The translations under genes were made by a program, and so were the position numbers. Under the pieces are notes generated by a model. The model had not been told where the DNA came from. It did not search any database and saw only the letters and a program-made list of their open reading frames with translations. From Salinisphaera sp040361255 (GTDB taxonomy: Bacteria > Pseudomonadota > Gammaproteobacteria > Nevskiales > Salinisphaeraceae): a stretch of DNA of 64,000 nucleotides. Below are positions 41,906 through 50,556 of the stretch, one piece after another. Each line of letters opens with the position of its first letter. Position 1 is the stretch's first letter. The DNA lies in contig NZ_APNG01000021.1 of NCBI RefSeq assembly GCF_040361255.1, positions 5,765-69,764 of the forward strand, written 5' to 3'.

Positions 41906-42730
41906 TCAGGCGTGTTTGGCGGCCTGCTTGGTGACCTCGGGGTTCTGGTAGCTCTCCCAGATCTGGCGCAGATAGGCCATGCATTGCTCGTCGAGCACGC
42001 GCTGGGGCACCGGATCGCTGTCCCAGTGGCCATGGCGATCCTCGCCACGAACGAGCATTGCGCTACGCCGCCCGAGCGTGGAAACCACATGGGCCGGCAT
42101 ATAGAAAAAGGCGATACCCACGCGCCGCTGATCGGTGTGGTTGCCGCGCGAGCCGTGCACGGTGCGCTCGTGGTGCAACGAGAACTGGCCCGCGCGCAAT
42201 GCCATCTCGACCGCGTCTTCTTCTTTGAGCCCGCGGATGGTCTGGCCGCGGGAGAGCAGATTCTTCGGGTCGTAGGTTTCGTCGTGATCGAAATCCTGGC
42301 CGCGGTGTGAGCCGGGCAGCACGTTCAGGCAGCCGTTGTCGGGCGTGGCATCGGTCAGGGCCAGCCAGGCGGTGATTTCCTGATGCGGATCGAGACCGTA
42401 ATAGGCCGAATCCTGGTGCCAGGACACGAAGCGATCGTCCTGCTCGCGCTTGGCGAACAAGGACGAGCCGAACAACAGAATGTCCGGCCCGATCAGCGAT
42501 TCCACCGCATCGAGAATCGCCGGGTTACAGGCCAGGTCGACGATCCACGGGGCGGCCAGATGGGCCTTGATCTTGAGATATTTCTGCGGGTCGGTCTTGA
42601 GCTCGGTTTCCATCTCCTCGAGCTTGGCCAGACAGTCGGCTGCCTGTCCGGTTGTCAACGCATCGAGTGGATAGAGATATCCCTGCTTTTCAAAGTGCTG
42701 AATCTGTTCGGTGCTAAGGCTGTTCGACAT
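41906..42730 (-). CDS. phytanoyl-CoA dioxygenase (PhyH) family Fe(II)/2-oxoglutarate oxygenase
   Basis: A 274-residue oxygenase. The facial triad is visible: His105 and Asp107 in SWHQDSAYYG and His192 in HERTVHGSRGN; the 2-oxoglutarate-binding Arg is probably in QRRVGIAFFY. PhyH enzymes hydroxylate small molecules, including ectoine and methylated amines or their phosphonates. Here the next gene codes a betaine-type binding protein, so a quaternary-amine or similar substrate is a reasonable guess. GGAG is 7 bases before ATG 42730. It lies 85 bp after the DUF1116 gene. Confidence 0.85.
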   Translation of the reverse strand: MSNSLSTEQIQHFEKQGYLYPLDALTTGQAADCLAKLEEMETELKTDPQKYLKIKAHLAAPWIVDLACNPAILDAVESLIGPDILLFGSSLFAKREQDDRFVSWHQDSAYYGLDPHQEITAWLALTDATPDNGCLNVLPGSHRGQDFDHDETYDPKNLLSRGQTIRGLKEEDAVEMALRAGQFSLHHERTVHGSRGNHTDQRRVGIAFFYMPAHVVSTLGRRSAMLVRGEDRHGHWDSDPVPQRVLDEQCMAYLRQIWESYQNPEVTKQAAKHA

Positions 42731-42815
42731 GGTTAGGCTCCGGATACAGTGGGTTGCAGAAACGCTTCGGCATGGCATAGCGCCCCATCCGCGCAGGCGC
42801 CGCGTCGGGCATGAC

Positions 42816-43940
42816 TCAAGTGACCGTGGTTCGGGCGGATTGAAAAAGCGACACGTCCGGTTCGTAGAATCCACGCCCGGCCAGACCGCCCGCGCGTGCG
42901 GCGCTGACCATGGCCAGATGCACCAGCGGCGAACGCCCACTGGCAGCGATGCGATGACGACACACCAGACCGATGTCGTCGGTCACCGCGGCGGCGCGCT
43001 CGGGCCAGTCGGCCGGCAACAGCGCGTCCCAGGCCTGACTCAGGGCCGGGACAAACCCCAGCGCCTGGCCGCCGAGGCCGCAAAAATCGATCACCGGGCT
43101 GTCGCCGACCGCGCCGATCACGGGCACGTCTTCGCAGCCCGGCAGGCGGGGACCGATCGGTGCCGTGGCGGCGCACGTACGCCAGTGGCGTTCACCAGCA
43201 AAACGCACCCCGAAGACCGCTCCATTGCCGCCGACCGCCGCGATCGAGCCGCCGTTTGCCTGCATCGCCCAGGCGCTGGCGGCCATGAGCATGGGCAACA
43301 CGAAATTGGCGTTGGCGGCGATCGTTTCGCCATAGGCGGCGGGCAGATCACCCAGCGCTGCCAGCAGCTGGGCGTTGGCCTCGCCCGTGCGGGCATGGCA
43401 TTCGTCGCCTGCCTGCAGCGACGCGTCGATCCAGTCGCGTACCGCTAACGGCGTAGCGGCCAGACGTGCTCCCAGCTGATCGAAAGCCCAGTCCGCCTGT
43501 TCGTGCAGATGGCGCACGCAGACAGCATCCGCCGAGCCGAAACGCAGCGCCGGTGGCACGCTTTCGGCGATCGGGGCCAGCACCTCGTGACGGTCGTCGC
43601 CCACCCGCCAGACGGGCATGGCGCTCGATACCACCTGGGCCAGCGGCGTAACCACGCCATGATCCTGCGCCGGCACCAGCCGCACAGCCCCGGTGTCGAT
43701 GGCGTCGGCGGCCGCATCCACGTGCTTGCCGGCATAGACCAGGGCATGAATCGCCGCGTTTCGTATCGGCTGAGACAGCACGCGACCATCCAGCGGCGGG
43801 CCGGCGTGCAGCAAGACGTCGTCGCCCAGCGCCGGCTTCATATCGCCCAGCCGTGCCACGCCGCGCAGACAGGCGCCGTCGAAAAGCGTGGCGAGCTGCG
43901 CGCGCTTGGCGTCGAGCGGGATTGGCATGACGGCATTCAT
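42816..43940 (-). CDS. DUF1116 protein (YlbE/AllG-like, oxamate carbamoyltransferase subunit relative)
   Basis: A 374-residue protein matching the DUF1116 layout: LLHAGPPLDGR near 40, HGVVTPLAQVVSSAMPVW, GDECHARTGEANAQLL, GGNGAVFGVRFAG-ERHW and GDSPVIDFCGLGGQALGF. E. coli YlbE/AllG is a subunit of the oxamate carbamoyltransferase that splits oxalurate in allantoin degradation; the other subunits (AllF, AllH) are not coded here. The assignment is by visible motif pattern and this is a shorter, diverged member. Its ATG overlaps the CoxG-like stop by ATGA, tying it to the molybdenum-hydroxylase genes. Confidence 0.72.
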   Translation of the reverse strand: MNAVMPIPLDAKRAQLATLFDGACLRGVARLGDMKPALGDDVLLHAGPPLDGRVLSQPIRNAAIHALVYAGKHVDAAADAIDTGAVRLVPAQDHGVVTPLAQVVSSAMPVWRVGDDRHEVLAPIAESVPPALRFGSADAVCVRHLHEQADWAFDQLGARLAATPLAVRDWIDASLQAGDECHARTGEANAQLLAALGDLPAAYGETIAANANFVLPMLMAASAWAMQANGGSIAAVGGNGAVFGVRFAGERHWRTCAATAPIGPRLPGCEDVPVIGAVGDSPVIDFCGLGGQALGFVPALSQAWDALLPADWPERAAAVTDDIGLVCRHRIAASGRSPLVHLAMVSAARAGGLAGRGFYEPDVSLFQSARTTVT

Positions 43941-44569
43941 GCGGCTGACTTGCCCAACAGCCGGCGCCACCAATTCACGATCATCCGCCAGACCAGGCTC
44001 AGTGCATTGACCGAGCTGGTATCGACGGATTTCAGGCGTGCGCGGCCCGGTGTCTGTGCAACGTCGTTCGCCGCATGCTTGGCCGGGGCCTGCGTGTCGC
44101 CGGCCGCGTCCTCGGCCGAAGCTTCGGGTTGCAGCGCCTGCTGCAGGTTGTCGGCAAAGTCGCGGGTGAGCTGATCGGCCAGCGCCTTGACAATACCCTC
44201 GCGGCTGAACTGGGCCAGCTTGCCGGTAATCGAGAACGACACGCTCAACTCGACCGCGGTCGTTGCGCCTTCCTCGATCACGGCAAAGGCGGCTTCGCCT
44301 TTTACCCGGCTATTGCTCTTGCGATCGGTGCCGCGCCCCTGCAGCGCGCCGCTGCGGGTCGCGTCGTCGAGGCTCAAATCGCCCTCGCCGGCAAAAGCGG
44401 CCGCGATCGGGCCCAACTTGACCTGAAAGGTGAGCTTGAGGTGATTGCCCTCGACCGGTTCGCGTAGCGTCGCGCCCGGCAGGCAATCCACCAGCAACGC
44501 CGGATCCTGAAAGGCCTGCCAGACGTCGGCGGCCGGCGCATCGATGGTAAAGCGTTGATTAAGATCCAT
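43937..44569 (-). CDS. CoxG-like SRPBCC protein
   Basis: A 210-residue protein with an SRPBCC/CoxG domain (MDLNQRFTIDAPAADVWQAFQDPALLVDCLPGATL, KVKLGPIAAAFAGEGDLSLDD-like strands, SREGIVKALADQLTRDFADNLQQAL) followed by a low-complexity linker and a C-terminal amphipathic/hydrophobic stretch (SLVWRMIVNWWRRLLGK) that could anchor it to the membrane. CoxG of CO dehydrogenase anchors the enzyme to the membrane and binds quinones; a similar electron-transfer or anchoring role is likely. It overlaps the small-subunit gene by 11 bp. Confidence 0.83.
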   Translation of the reverse strand: MDLNQRFTIDAPAADVWQAFQDPALLVDCLPGATLREPVEGNHLKLTFQVKLGPIAAAFAGEGDLSLDDATRSGALQGRGTDRKSNSRVKGEAAFAVIEEGATTAVELSVSFSITGKLAQFSREGIVKALADQLTRDFADNLQQALQPEASAEDAAGDTQAPAKHAANDVAQTPGRARLKSVDTSSVNALSLVWRMIVNWWRRLLGKSAA

Positions 44570-45077
44570 CGGAACTCTCTTGCGGATAGGTTTCGAGCAC
44601 GTGCTGAATCGCCCGCACGATGCCGCGATAGCCGGTACAGCGGCACAGATTGCCGGCCAGTTCTTCGCGGATACGGGCTTCGTCGGCGTGCGGCAGGCGC
44701 TGCACGATGTCGCGCGCGGTGATCAGCATCCCGGGCGTGCAATAGCCGCACTGCAGGGCATGTTCCTGGCTGAAGGCTTGGCGCAGGGCCGCGGTCAGGG
44801 CGTCGTCTTCGAAGGCTTCCAGGGTGCGGATCTGGCGGCCTTCGAAACGCGCGGCCGATTGCAGACAGGAACGCTGCGGCACGCCATCGATCTCGACCGT
44901 GCAGGCGCCGCACACGCCCTGTTCGCACCCCAGATGGGTGGCGGTCAGCCCGCAATGCTCACGCAGCACATCGGCCAGATGGGTACGCGCTTCGGCATTG
45001 ATCTCGCGCGGCTGGCCATTCACGTCCAGCCGAAACGTCACCGTGTTGCTTTCAGGAAACTCCAGCGACTGGCTCAT
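44559..45077 (-). CDS. molybdenum hydroxylase small subunit, two [2Fe-2S] clusters (CoxS-type)
   Basis: A 172-residue iron-sulfur subunit. The plant-type cluster motif CEQGVCGACTVEIDG with a later Cys (RSCLQSA) and the C-terminal-domain motif CGYCTPGM ... CRCTGY are complete, giving two [2Fe-2S] centres that pass electrons from Moco to FAD. Length is normal. It overlaps the medium-subunit gene by four bases. Confidence 0.92.
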   Translation of the reverse strand: MSQSLEFPESNTVTFRLDVNGQPREINAEARTHLADVLREHCGLTATHLGCEQGVCGACTVEIDGVPQRSCLQSAARFEGRQIRTLEAFEDDALTAALRQAFSQEHALQCGYCTPGMLITARDIVQRLPHADEARIREELAGNLCRCTGYRGIVRAIQHVLETYPQESSDGS

Positions 45078-45889
45078 GCGACACCTCGCATATCGGCGAG
45101 CACATCCGCCAGCAGCCCGCCATGCAGTGCACGCCGGTGGCCGGCAAGCGCCAGTGTTTCGTCGTCGAGCAACGCGGCCTGGGCCGCGGGTGCGGCCAGT
45201 TCGTCGAACAGGCCGGCGCGTTCGACGACCACCGGCGCGCCGTCGAGGGCCGAGAACACCAACCGTTCGACCCCCGTGGCCGGATCGGCCACACCGCTGA
45301 CGATCGCCAGCGCGAATTCGCCGGTCTTGCGACAGAACTTGCGATAGGACCAGCGCGCGCGATCGCCCAGCGCCGGGATATGGATCGCGATCAGCACTTC
45401 ATCCTCGGCGAGCACGGTTTCGAAGGCCGAGGTCATGAAATCGCGCGCCGCGACCCTGCGCGCCCCCTGTGCCCCCTGGACCTCGAATGTAGCCCCCAGG
45501 GCGGCCGTGGCCGCGATCCAGTCCGCAGCAGGATCGGCATGGCAAAGGCTGCCGCCAATGGTGCCGCTGTTTCGTACCGCCCGGTAGGCGATCCCGGCGG
45601 CCACATGGGCCAGCATGCCGGTGGTCGCGTCGTCGTAGCGGCCGTCTTCGAGGGCGGCATGGGTGACCAGCGCGCCAATGACCATCGTCTGGTCTTCGCG
45701 GCGGATGCCCTTGAGCGCCTCCAGTCTCGCGATATCGACCACACATTCCGGCTGCGCCAGACGCAGATTGAGCATCGCGCCCAGCGACTGTCCGCCGGCA
45801 ATCGGTTTGGCAAACGCCTCGGCCTGAAGTGCTTCGATCGCGCCGGCAATATCGGCCACGCGTTCGATACGGTAATCAATGGCTTTCAT
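45074..45889 (-). CDS. molybdenum hydroxylase medium subunit, FAD-binding (CoxM-type)
   Basis: A 271-residue FAD subunit. AGGQSLGAMLNLRLAQP and the TIGGSLCHADPAAD-like segment (SGTIGGSLCHADP) are the two FAD-binding motifs of the family; the C-terminal CO-dehydrogenase flavoprotein domain follows. ATG 45889 has GGAGG six bases before it and lies within the end of the large-subunit gene (14-bp overlap). Confidence 0.91.
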   Translation of the reverse strand: MKAIDYRIERVADIAGAIEALQAEAFAKPIAGGQSLGAMLNLRLAQPECVVDIARLEALKGIRREDQTMVIGALVTHAALEDGRYDDATTGMLAHVAAGIAYRAVRNSGTIGGSLCHADPAADWIAATAALGATFEVQGAQGARRVAARDFMTSAFETVLAEDEVLIAIHIPALGDRARWSYRKFCRKTGEFALAIVSGVADPATGVERLVFSALDGAPVVVERAGLFDELAAPAAQAALLDDETLALAGHRRALHGGLLADVLADMRGVA

Positions 45890-48233
45890 GGGCCGCCTCC
45901 AATGCCGCAATCACCCGCTCGGGCGAAATCGGCACGCTATGAATCTCGGCCCCCAGGCCCGCCAGCGCATCGTTGACCGCATTGGCAATCGCCGCGGGCG
46001 GGGCAATCGCCCCGCCTTCGCCGATGCCTTTCTGGCCGAAACTGCTGAACGGGCTCGGCGTCTGCATGTGCTCGATACGCAGCGGCGGCATCTCGGCCGC
46101 GCCCGGCACCATGTAATCGGCCAGCGTCGACGCCAGGGGCTGGGCTTCGTCGTCGAACGGCATTTCTTCGTAGAGCGCGGTGCCAATGCCCTGGGCGAGC
46201 CCGCCGATCAGCTGGCCTTCGACCACCATCGGATTGATCAGCACGCCGCCGTCTTCGCAGATGGCGTAGTCGAGCAGCGTGACCGCGCCGGTGACGGTAT
46301 CCACCTCGACCGCGCAGGCATGGGTCGCATAGCTGAACGTGCCCATGTCCGGACGCATCTTGTAGCCTGCGACGAGCCCCAGCCCGGCCGGGTCCACGTC
46401 GTCGGGCAGTCGCTGGGGCGCGCGATACCAGGTATGCGCGATCTCGACGAGGGTGATCGAGCGGCTGCCGTCAGCCGTGGCGACGGCGCCGTTTTTAAAC
46501 ACCAGATCGTCGGCCGCTACATTGAGCAGGTGCGCGGCCAGATATCGCAGGCGATCGGCGAGTTTTTCGCACGCCGCAGCGACCGCGCCGCCGGACATCA
46601 CGGCATTGCGCGAGCCCCAGGTGCCGGTCGAATACGGCGAGCCATCGGTATCGCCATGCCTGATGCGAACATGTTGCGGGTCGATACCGAGCACGGTGTG
46701 GGCGACCTGTGCCATGGTCGTTTCCATGCTCTGGCCGTGCGAATGCGCACCCAGATAGAGTTCGAGAATGCCGTCGGTGGTCACCCGCGCATTGCATTGC
46801 TCGTAGCCGGGCACCATGGGAATGCCCCAACCGTGATAGACCGAGGTGCCGTGCGCGCCCTGCTCGCAGAACGTCGCCAGACCCAGGCCGATACGCTTGC
46901 GACCCGTGGCTTCGGCCTGGCGCGCACGCCAGCCGCTCCAGTCGAGCGCTTCGACGGCGCGCTGCATGCAGGCGATATAGTCGCCCGAGTCGAACAGCTT
47001 GTTCGTGATGTTCGTGTACGGCATGTCGTCGGCGCCGACGAGACTGCGTTCGCGTAGCTCGTACGGCTCGATGCCCAGTTCGCGGGCGGCGATATCGAGC
47101 ATGACTTCGAGCGCGAAACACACCCCGGTGCGGGCGACGCCGCGATAGGGCAGGATCGGCGGCTTGTTGGTCGCCGCCGAGCGCGTATGACAGCGGTAGC
47201 TGTCCATCTTGTACGGGCCCGGCAAGATCGAGCCGATCTGCGCAGCTTCCAGACAGGCCGAAAACGGATAGGACGAATAGGCACCGGAATCGACGATCGC
47301 ATCGCAATCGATACCGGCCAGGCGGCCGCTGCGGTCGACATGTACGGTGATGTCGTAGGCGTGCTCGCGGCAGTTGGCGTTGGCCGATAGATGCTCGTTT
47401 CGATCCTCGATCCAGCGGATGGGCCGATCGAGCTGCATCGCCAGCCACGCGCAACAGATTTCCTCGGGTAGCAGAATGCCCTTGTAGCCAAAGCCACCGC
47501 CGACATCGGGCGAGACCACACGGACCTGGCCCTCATCCAGGCCCAGGCATTCGGCCAGGCCGGTACGGTTGATATGCGGCATCTGCGCCGCGCTGGTCAT
47601 CTCCAGCCGGCCGAGCCGGTGGTCCCAGTAACAGACCACGCCCCGGCCTTCCAGCGGCACCTGGCATTGACGCGAGGTAGACAACGACCGGCGCAGACTG
47701 ACCACGTCGTCAGCCATTGCGGCCGCGTTGTCGACCTGTGTTTCGAGAAAGACGTTGCTATCCCAGTGGGCGTGCAGCTTGCCTTCGGCGCTGCCATTGG
47801 CCGCGGCATGCATGTCCGACACGACCGGCAGGTCTTCGTAGTCGACGAATACCTGCTCGGCCAAATCCTCGGCCCGGGCACGGCTGGGCGCGACACACAT
47901 CGCCACCATCTCGCCGACGAAACGTACCTTGTCCTTGGCCAGCGGATACTGCTCGGAGACCTGAAATCCGGGCAGCTTGGAAGCGGCCACGATCGGCTTC
48001 ACGCCGGCCATATCGGCCATCGTGTAGACCAGCGATTCCCAGCCGTCGGGTTTTTCGATTTCCACGATCCGGGCATGGGCAACCGGGGCACGCACGAAGG
48101 CCACGTCCAGCATGCTGGGCATGCGGATATCGGCCACGAACTGACCGCGACCGGCCAGAAAGCGCGCATCTTCCTTGCGCGCCAACCGCGCGCCGATGCC
48201 CTTGGCCTGGGTGTCGGGTGGGGCGCCGGTCAT
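45876..48233 (-). CDS. molybdenum hydroxylase large subunit (xanthine dehydrogenase/CoxL family)
   Basis: A 785-residue molybdopterin-cytosine-dinucleotide subunit. It begins GIGARLARKEDARFLAGRGQFVAD, typical of CoxL relatives, and has VGGGFGYKG and the catalytic-Glu motif GQKGIGEGGAIAPP. The active-site loop reads PYRGVARTG at 362-370. True CO dehydrogenase (form I) has AYRCSFR there with a Cu-binding Cys, so this enzyme is not a CO dehydrogenase; it should hydroxylate a carbon next to nitrogen or an aldehyde. The start overlaps the amidohydrolase stop by ATGA. Confidence 0.9.
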   Translation of the reverse strand: MTGAPPDTQAKGIGARLARKEDARFLAGRGQFVADIRMPSMLDVAFVRAPVAHARIVEIEKPDGWESLVYTMADMAGVKPIVAASKLPGFQVSEQYPLAKDKVRFVGEMVAMCVAPSRARAEDLAEQVFVDYEDLPVVSDMHAAANGSAEGKLHAHWDSNVFLETQVDNAAAMADDVVSLRRSLSTSRQCQVPLEGRGVVCYWDHRLGRLEMTSAAQMPHINRTGLAECLGLDEGQVRVVSPDVGGGFGYKGILLPEEICCAWLAMQLDRPIRWIEDRNEHLSANANCREHAYDITVHVDRSGRLAGIDCDAIVDSGAYSSYPFSACLEAAQIGSILPGPYKMDSYRCHTRSAATNKPPILPYRGVARTGVCFALEVMLDIAARELGIEPYELRERSLVGADDMPYTNITNKLFDSGDYIACMQRAVEALDWSGWRARQAEATGRKRIGLGLATFCEQGAHGTSVYHGWGIPMVPGYEQCNARVTTDGILELYLGAHSHGQSMETTMAQVAHTVLGIDPQHVRIRHGDTDGSPYSTGTWGSRNAVMSGGAVAAACEKLADRLRYLAAHLLNVAADDLVFKNGAVATADGSRSITLVEIAHTWYRAPQRLPDDVDPAGLGLVAGYKMRPDMGTFSYATHACAVEVDTVTGAVTLLDYAICEDGGVLINPMVVEGQLIGGLAQGIGTALYEEMPFDDEAQPLASTLADYMVPGAAEMPPLRIEHMQTPSPFSSFGQKGIGEGGAIAPPAAIANAVNDALAGLGAEIHSVPISPERVIAALEAAHESH

Positions 48234-49504
48234 GCCGAGGCAGCTTGGGCCGGCGCGAACTGCGGCAGCGTGGGCGCATCGGCATCGAAGCGCTCGCCGG
48301 CCCGCAGACAGAACCGCGGGGTGAGCATGCGCTCGGCGGTCACGCGATGATCTTCGTTATCGCGCAGCGTCCACTGGCCGCGCTCATCGTTGAGCACCGA
48401 GACATCCGCAACCGCGCCCGGCTTGAGATGGCCGATGTCGTCGGCCATGCCGAGCATTGTCGCGGCGTTCGAGGTGACCATCGGCACGACCTGATCGAGC
48501 GTGAGCCCGAGCGCGAGCATGCTGGTCATCGCCGAGGTCAGCGAAAAGCGCACCGCCCCGGCGAACATGTGATCGCCCTCTTCGGGGTCGGAGTGCACAT
48601 CCGGCGTGCCGGGCGGCGGCGCTACTCGGGTGTTGTAACCGTGCATGTCGGCGCCGAGCGTATTGGGCACGATGCCGGCATCGAGCACCTTGCGCGCGAC
48701 ATCGAAGCTGAAGTGTGAGCCGTGGCCCACGTCGATCTTCACGCCCTTGTCGAGCACATCGCGAATGAGGCCGTGCACCTGGCCGTGCTTGTCCACGAAA
48801 CCGCCGGGATGGCGGGTAAACGGGTGGGCGAGCACATCGCCTGGTTTGACCAGTTCGAGCACGCTCGGAAAGATCGTGTCCGGGTCGATATCCATCGGGT
48901 CTTCGGGCGACGGCCAGAGCTGACCGAAATGCAGATAGACCGGCATACGCGACTGGCGCCCGATCTGGGCGGCGAGCTTGATCACGTCCATGCCCCAGCG
49001 CTGGAAACCGCCCAGCTCCGCATGCGCCTTGATACCCTTAACCAGATCGGGGTTGGCCTCGACCGCCTTCGCGGTGGCATCGATATCCAGACATTCCGGC
49101 TGATAGAGCTGCGGGTAGTAGTGGCCTTCCAGCCCGCCGACGAGATAGGCCGAGATGAAGGCGAGCACGCGCGTTTTGGCCGGCTCGGCGATGAAGTGCC
49201 GAAACCCGGGCAGTGTCATGCAGCTCGGCCCGCCCTGATCGACCAGCGTGGTGACCCCCGAACGCACACCCACCATGTCGGGATCGAGACCGAAGCGTCC
49301 GGTCACATAACGATAAATATGGGCGTGGGTATCGATCATGCCCGGCAGCACGAGATTGCCGCTGCAGTCGATGACGTCGGCATCCGAGGCATAGGGCGCG
49401 TTCAGGCCGGTAACGATACCGTTCTGTATGACCAGGTCGGCCTGCTCATCCGTGCCCGTTGCCGGGTCCACGACCCGACCGCCCTTCAACACCGTCGTCG
49501 ACAT
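48230..49504 (-). CDS. metal-dependent amidohydrolase (dihydroorotase/EF_0837-like)
   Basis: A 424-residue amidohydrolase-superfamily protein. The metal site begins DTHAHIY (HxH); the carbamylated Lys is probably in VKGIKAHAELG; later ligands are in VYLHFGQ, DVLAHPFTRHPGG and the Asp of LGADMHG. The C-terminal beta domain (GHLKPGAVADVSVLN) is standard. The closest pattern is the amidohydrolase/deacetylase group near dihydroorotase and allantoinase. AAGGAG is five bases before ATG 49504. It is the first gene of the oxidative operon and has the 16-bp operator sequence 63 bp upstream. Confidence 0.87.
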   Translation of the reverse strand: MSTTVLKGGRVVDPATGTDEQADLVIQNGIVTGLNAPYASDADVIDCSGNLVLPGMIDTHAHIYRYVTGRFGLDPDMVGVRSGVTTLVDQGGPSCMTLPGFRHFIAEPAKTRVLAFISAYLVGGLEGHYYPQLYQPECLDIDATAKAVEANPDLVKGIKAHAELGGFQRWGMDVIKLAAQIGRQSRMPVYLHFGQLWPSPEDPMDIDPDTIFPSVLELVKPGDVLAHPFTRHPGGFVDKHGQVHGLIRDVLDKGVKIDVGHGSHFSFDVARKVLDAGIVPNTLGADMHGYNTRVAPPPGTPDVHSDPEEGDHMFAGAVRFSLTSAMTSMLALGLTLDQVVPMVTSNAATMLGMADDIGHLKPGAVADVSVLNDERGQWTLRDNEDHRVTAERMLTPRFCLRAGERFDADAPTLPQFAPAQAASA

Positions 49505-49566
49505 TCTGGCTCCTTGCCTGCGTAATCTGCGATAGCCAGAACAGCGCAAGGCTTGTGCCAAATGAC

Positions 49567-49595
49567 CACGTTGCATACAACGTAAATTATGCAAC
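49567..49595. promoter_or_regulatory. operator candidate A of the MarR-linked cluster
   Basis: CACGTTGCATACAACG (49567-49582) occurs in exact inverted form at 52290-52305. Around it GTTGCATA (49570-49577) and TATGCAAC (49588-49595) form an 8-bp palindrome with a 10-bp spacer, the size expected for a MarR dimer. It is 63 bp before the amidohydrolase ATG. Confidence 0.65.
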
Positions 49596-49926
49596 CGACT
49601 GTTCAACAATATTTAAATTATTTAACCATTAAGTGGTACACCCCTCACTTGCCACGAAAACCGTATCCGAAATGTCGTCGATCAATGCGCTAAAACAACG
49701 CCGCTGCACCAGCATGGGGGAACTATGTGGTGCACCTCGTATTTTTTACTAGACTCAAAATCAGATGATTTCTCGGGCGGGGAGCGCGCATGAGGCTACC
49801 CGCGCCTCGCGGCCAGCGGCTGCGTTGAAAACAGCGGCTCGAGCCCGCTGTTTGGCGACCGGATCAGGAACACGCGCTCACGTGCTGCCACCCACGAAGC
49901 GGCAGACGACGCTTCGAAATTGCCTG
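49596..49926 (-). other. gap with terminator of the amidase-MarR unit
   Basis: No gene is supportable here. On the minus strand AAACAGCGG, a 7-nt loop and CCGCTGTTT (49829-49853) form a terminator-like hairpin about 75 bp after the MarR stop, with U-rich stem end. Two near copies of GTGGTRCACC (49633-49642, 49727-49736) lie farther upstream of the amidohydrolase operon; the zone 49596-49660 is AT-rich and probably holds its promoter. Confidence 0.5.
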
Positions 49927-50427
49927 CTAACGCAGGCGGAAAGGCACCGTGCCCAGCTCGTTATTGGCTTCGACCAGGCGTGCCAGATACCACACGAACA
50001 GGTCACGATCAGGGCCTTCCAGGGCTTCGACCGTGCGTTCGTGGGCGCGTTGTACGGCGGCGGTCATCTGCTGCACGTGATCGCACCCTGCGCGGGTCGC
50101 ACGGGTCAGGCGAACACGCCCGTCTTGTGGGCTCTGACGGCGTTCGACCAGGCCACGCTGCTCGAGCCGACGCAGCACCTCGCCCACGCTGGTGCGCTCG
50201 AGCCCGATCTCGTGGGCCAGGGTCATCTGGTCCATTTCGCCATGCTCGGCCAGCGCGGTGAGCACGCTGTATTGGACCGGGGTGATATTGAAGCCTTCGG
50301 TTTCCTTGGTGAACAAGGCGCTATGAATCTGGTGCAACCGGCGAATGAGAAAGCCGGGTCGAACCAGTAGCGGCGAGCGCGCTTCGAACTCGGCGAGTTC
50401 CTGGGCAACGTCGAGAGGATCGGGCAT
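49927..50427 (-). CDS. MarR-family transcriptional regulator
   Basis: A 166-residue winged-helix regulator. LIRRLHQIHSALFTKETEGFNITPVQYSVLTALAEHGEMDQMTLAHEIGLERTSVGEVLRRLEQRGLVERRQSPQDGRVRLTRATRAG holds the HTH and wing with the D-x-R motif. It is the last gene of the amidase unit and lies between the two copies of the 16-bp sequence. It is the best candidate for the common regulator of both units, most likely a repressor released by a pathway compound. ATG 50427 has no strong Shine-Dalgarno; upstream in-frame codons do not give a better one. Confidence 0.87.
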   Translation of the reverse strand: MPDPLDVAQELAEFEARSPLLVRPGFLIRRLHQIHSALFTKETEGFNITPVQYSVLTALAEHGEMDQMTLAHEIGLERTSVGEVLRRLEQRGLVERRQSPQDGRVRLTRATRAGCDHVQQMTAAVQRAHERTVEALEGPDRDLFVWYLARLVEANNELGTVPFRLR

Positions 50428-50556
50428 GGCAGGCAGGCTCGCGTAGGACGAATGAGCTCGACACGCGCCTGCCCGACCACCTGTGACGCCGGGTCGAATG
50501 GGCGCGAATCGCCGGACGGGCGCACAGACAGCGCCAACCGGCGTTTTACACACCCG

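Noticed and set aside
45876..48233. Aerobic carbon monoxide dehydrogenase
   Set aside because: The active-site loop is PYRGVAR, not the AYRCSFR of form I CO dehydrogenase, and the operon partners point elsewhere.
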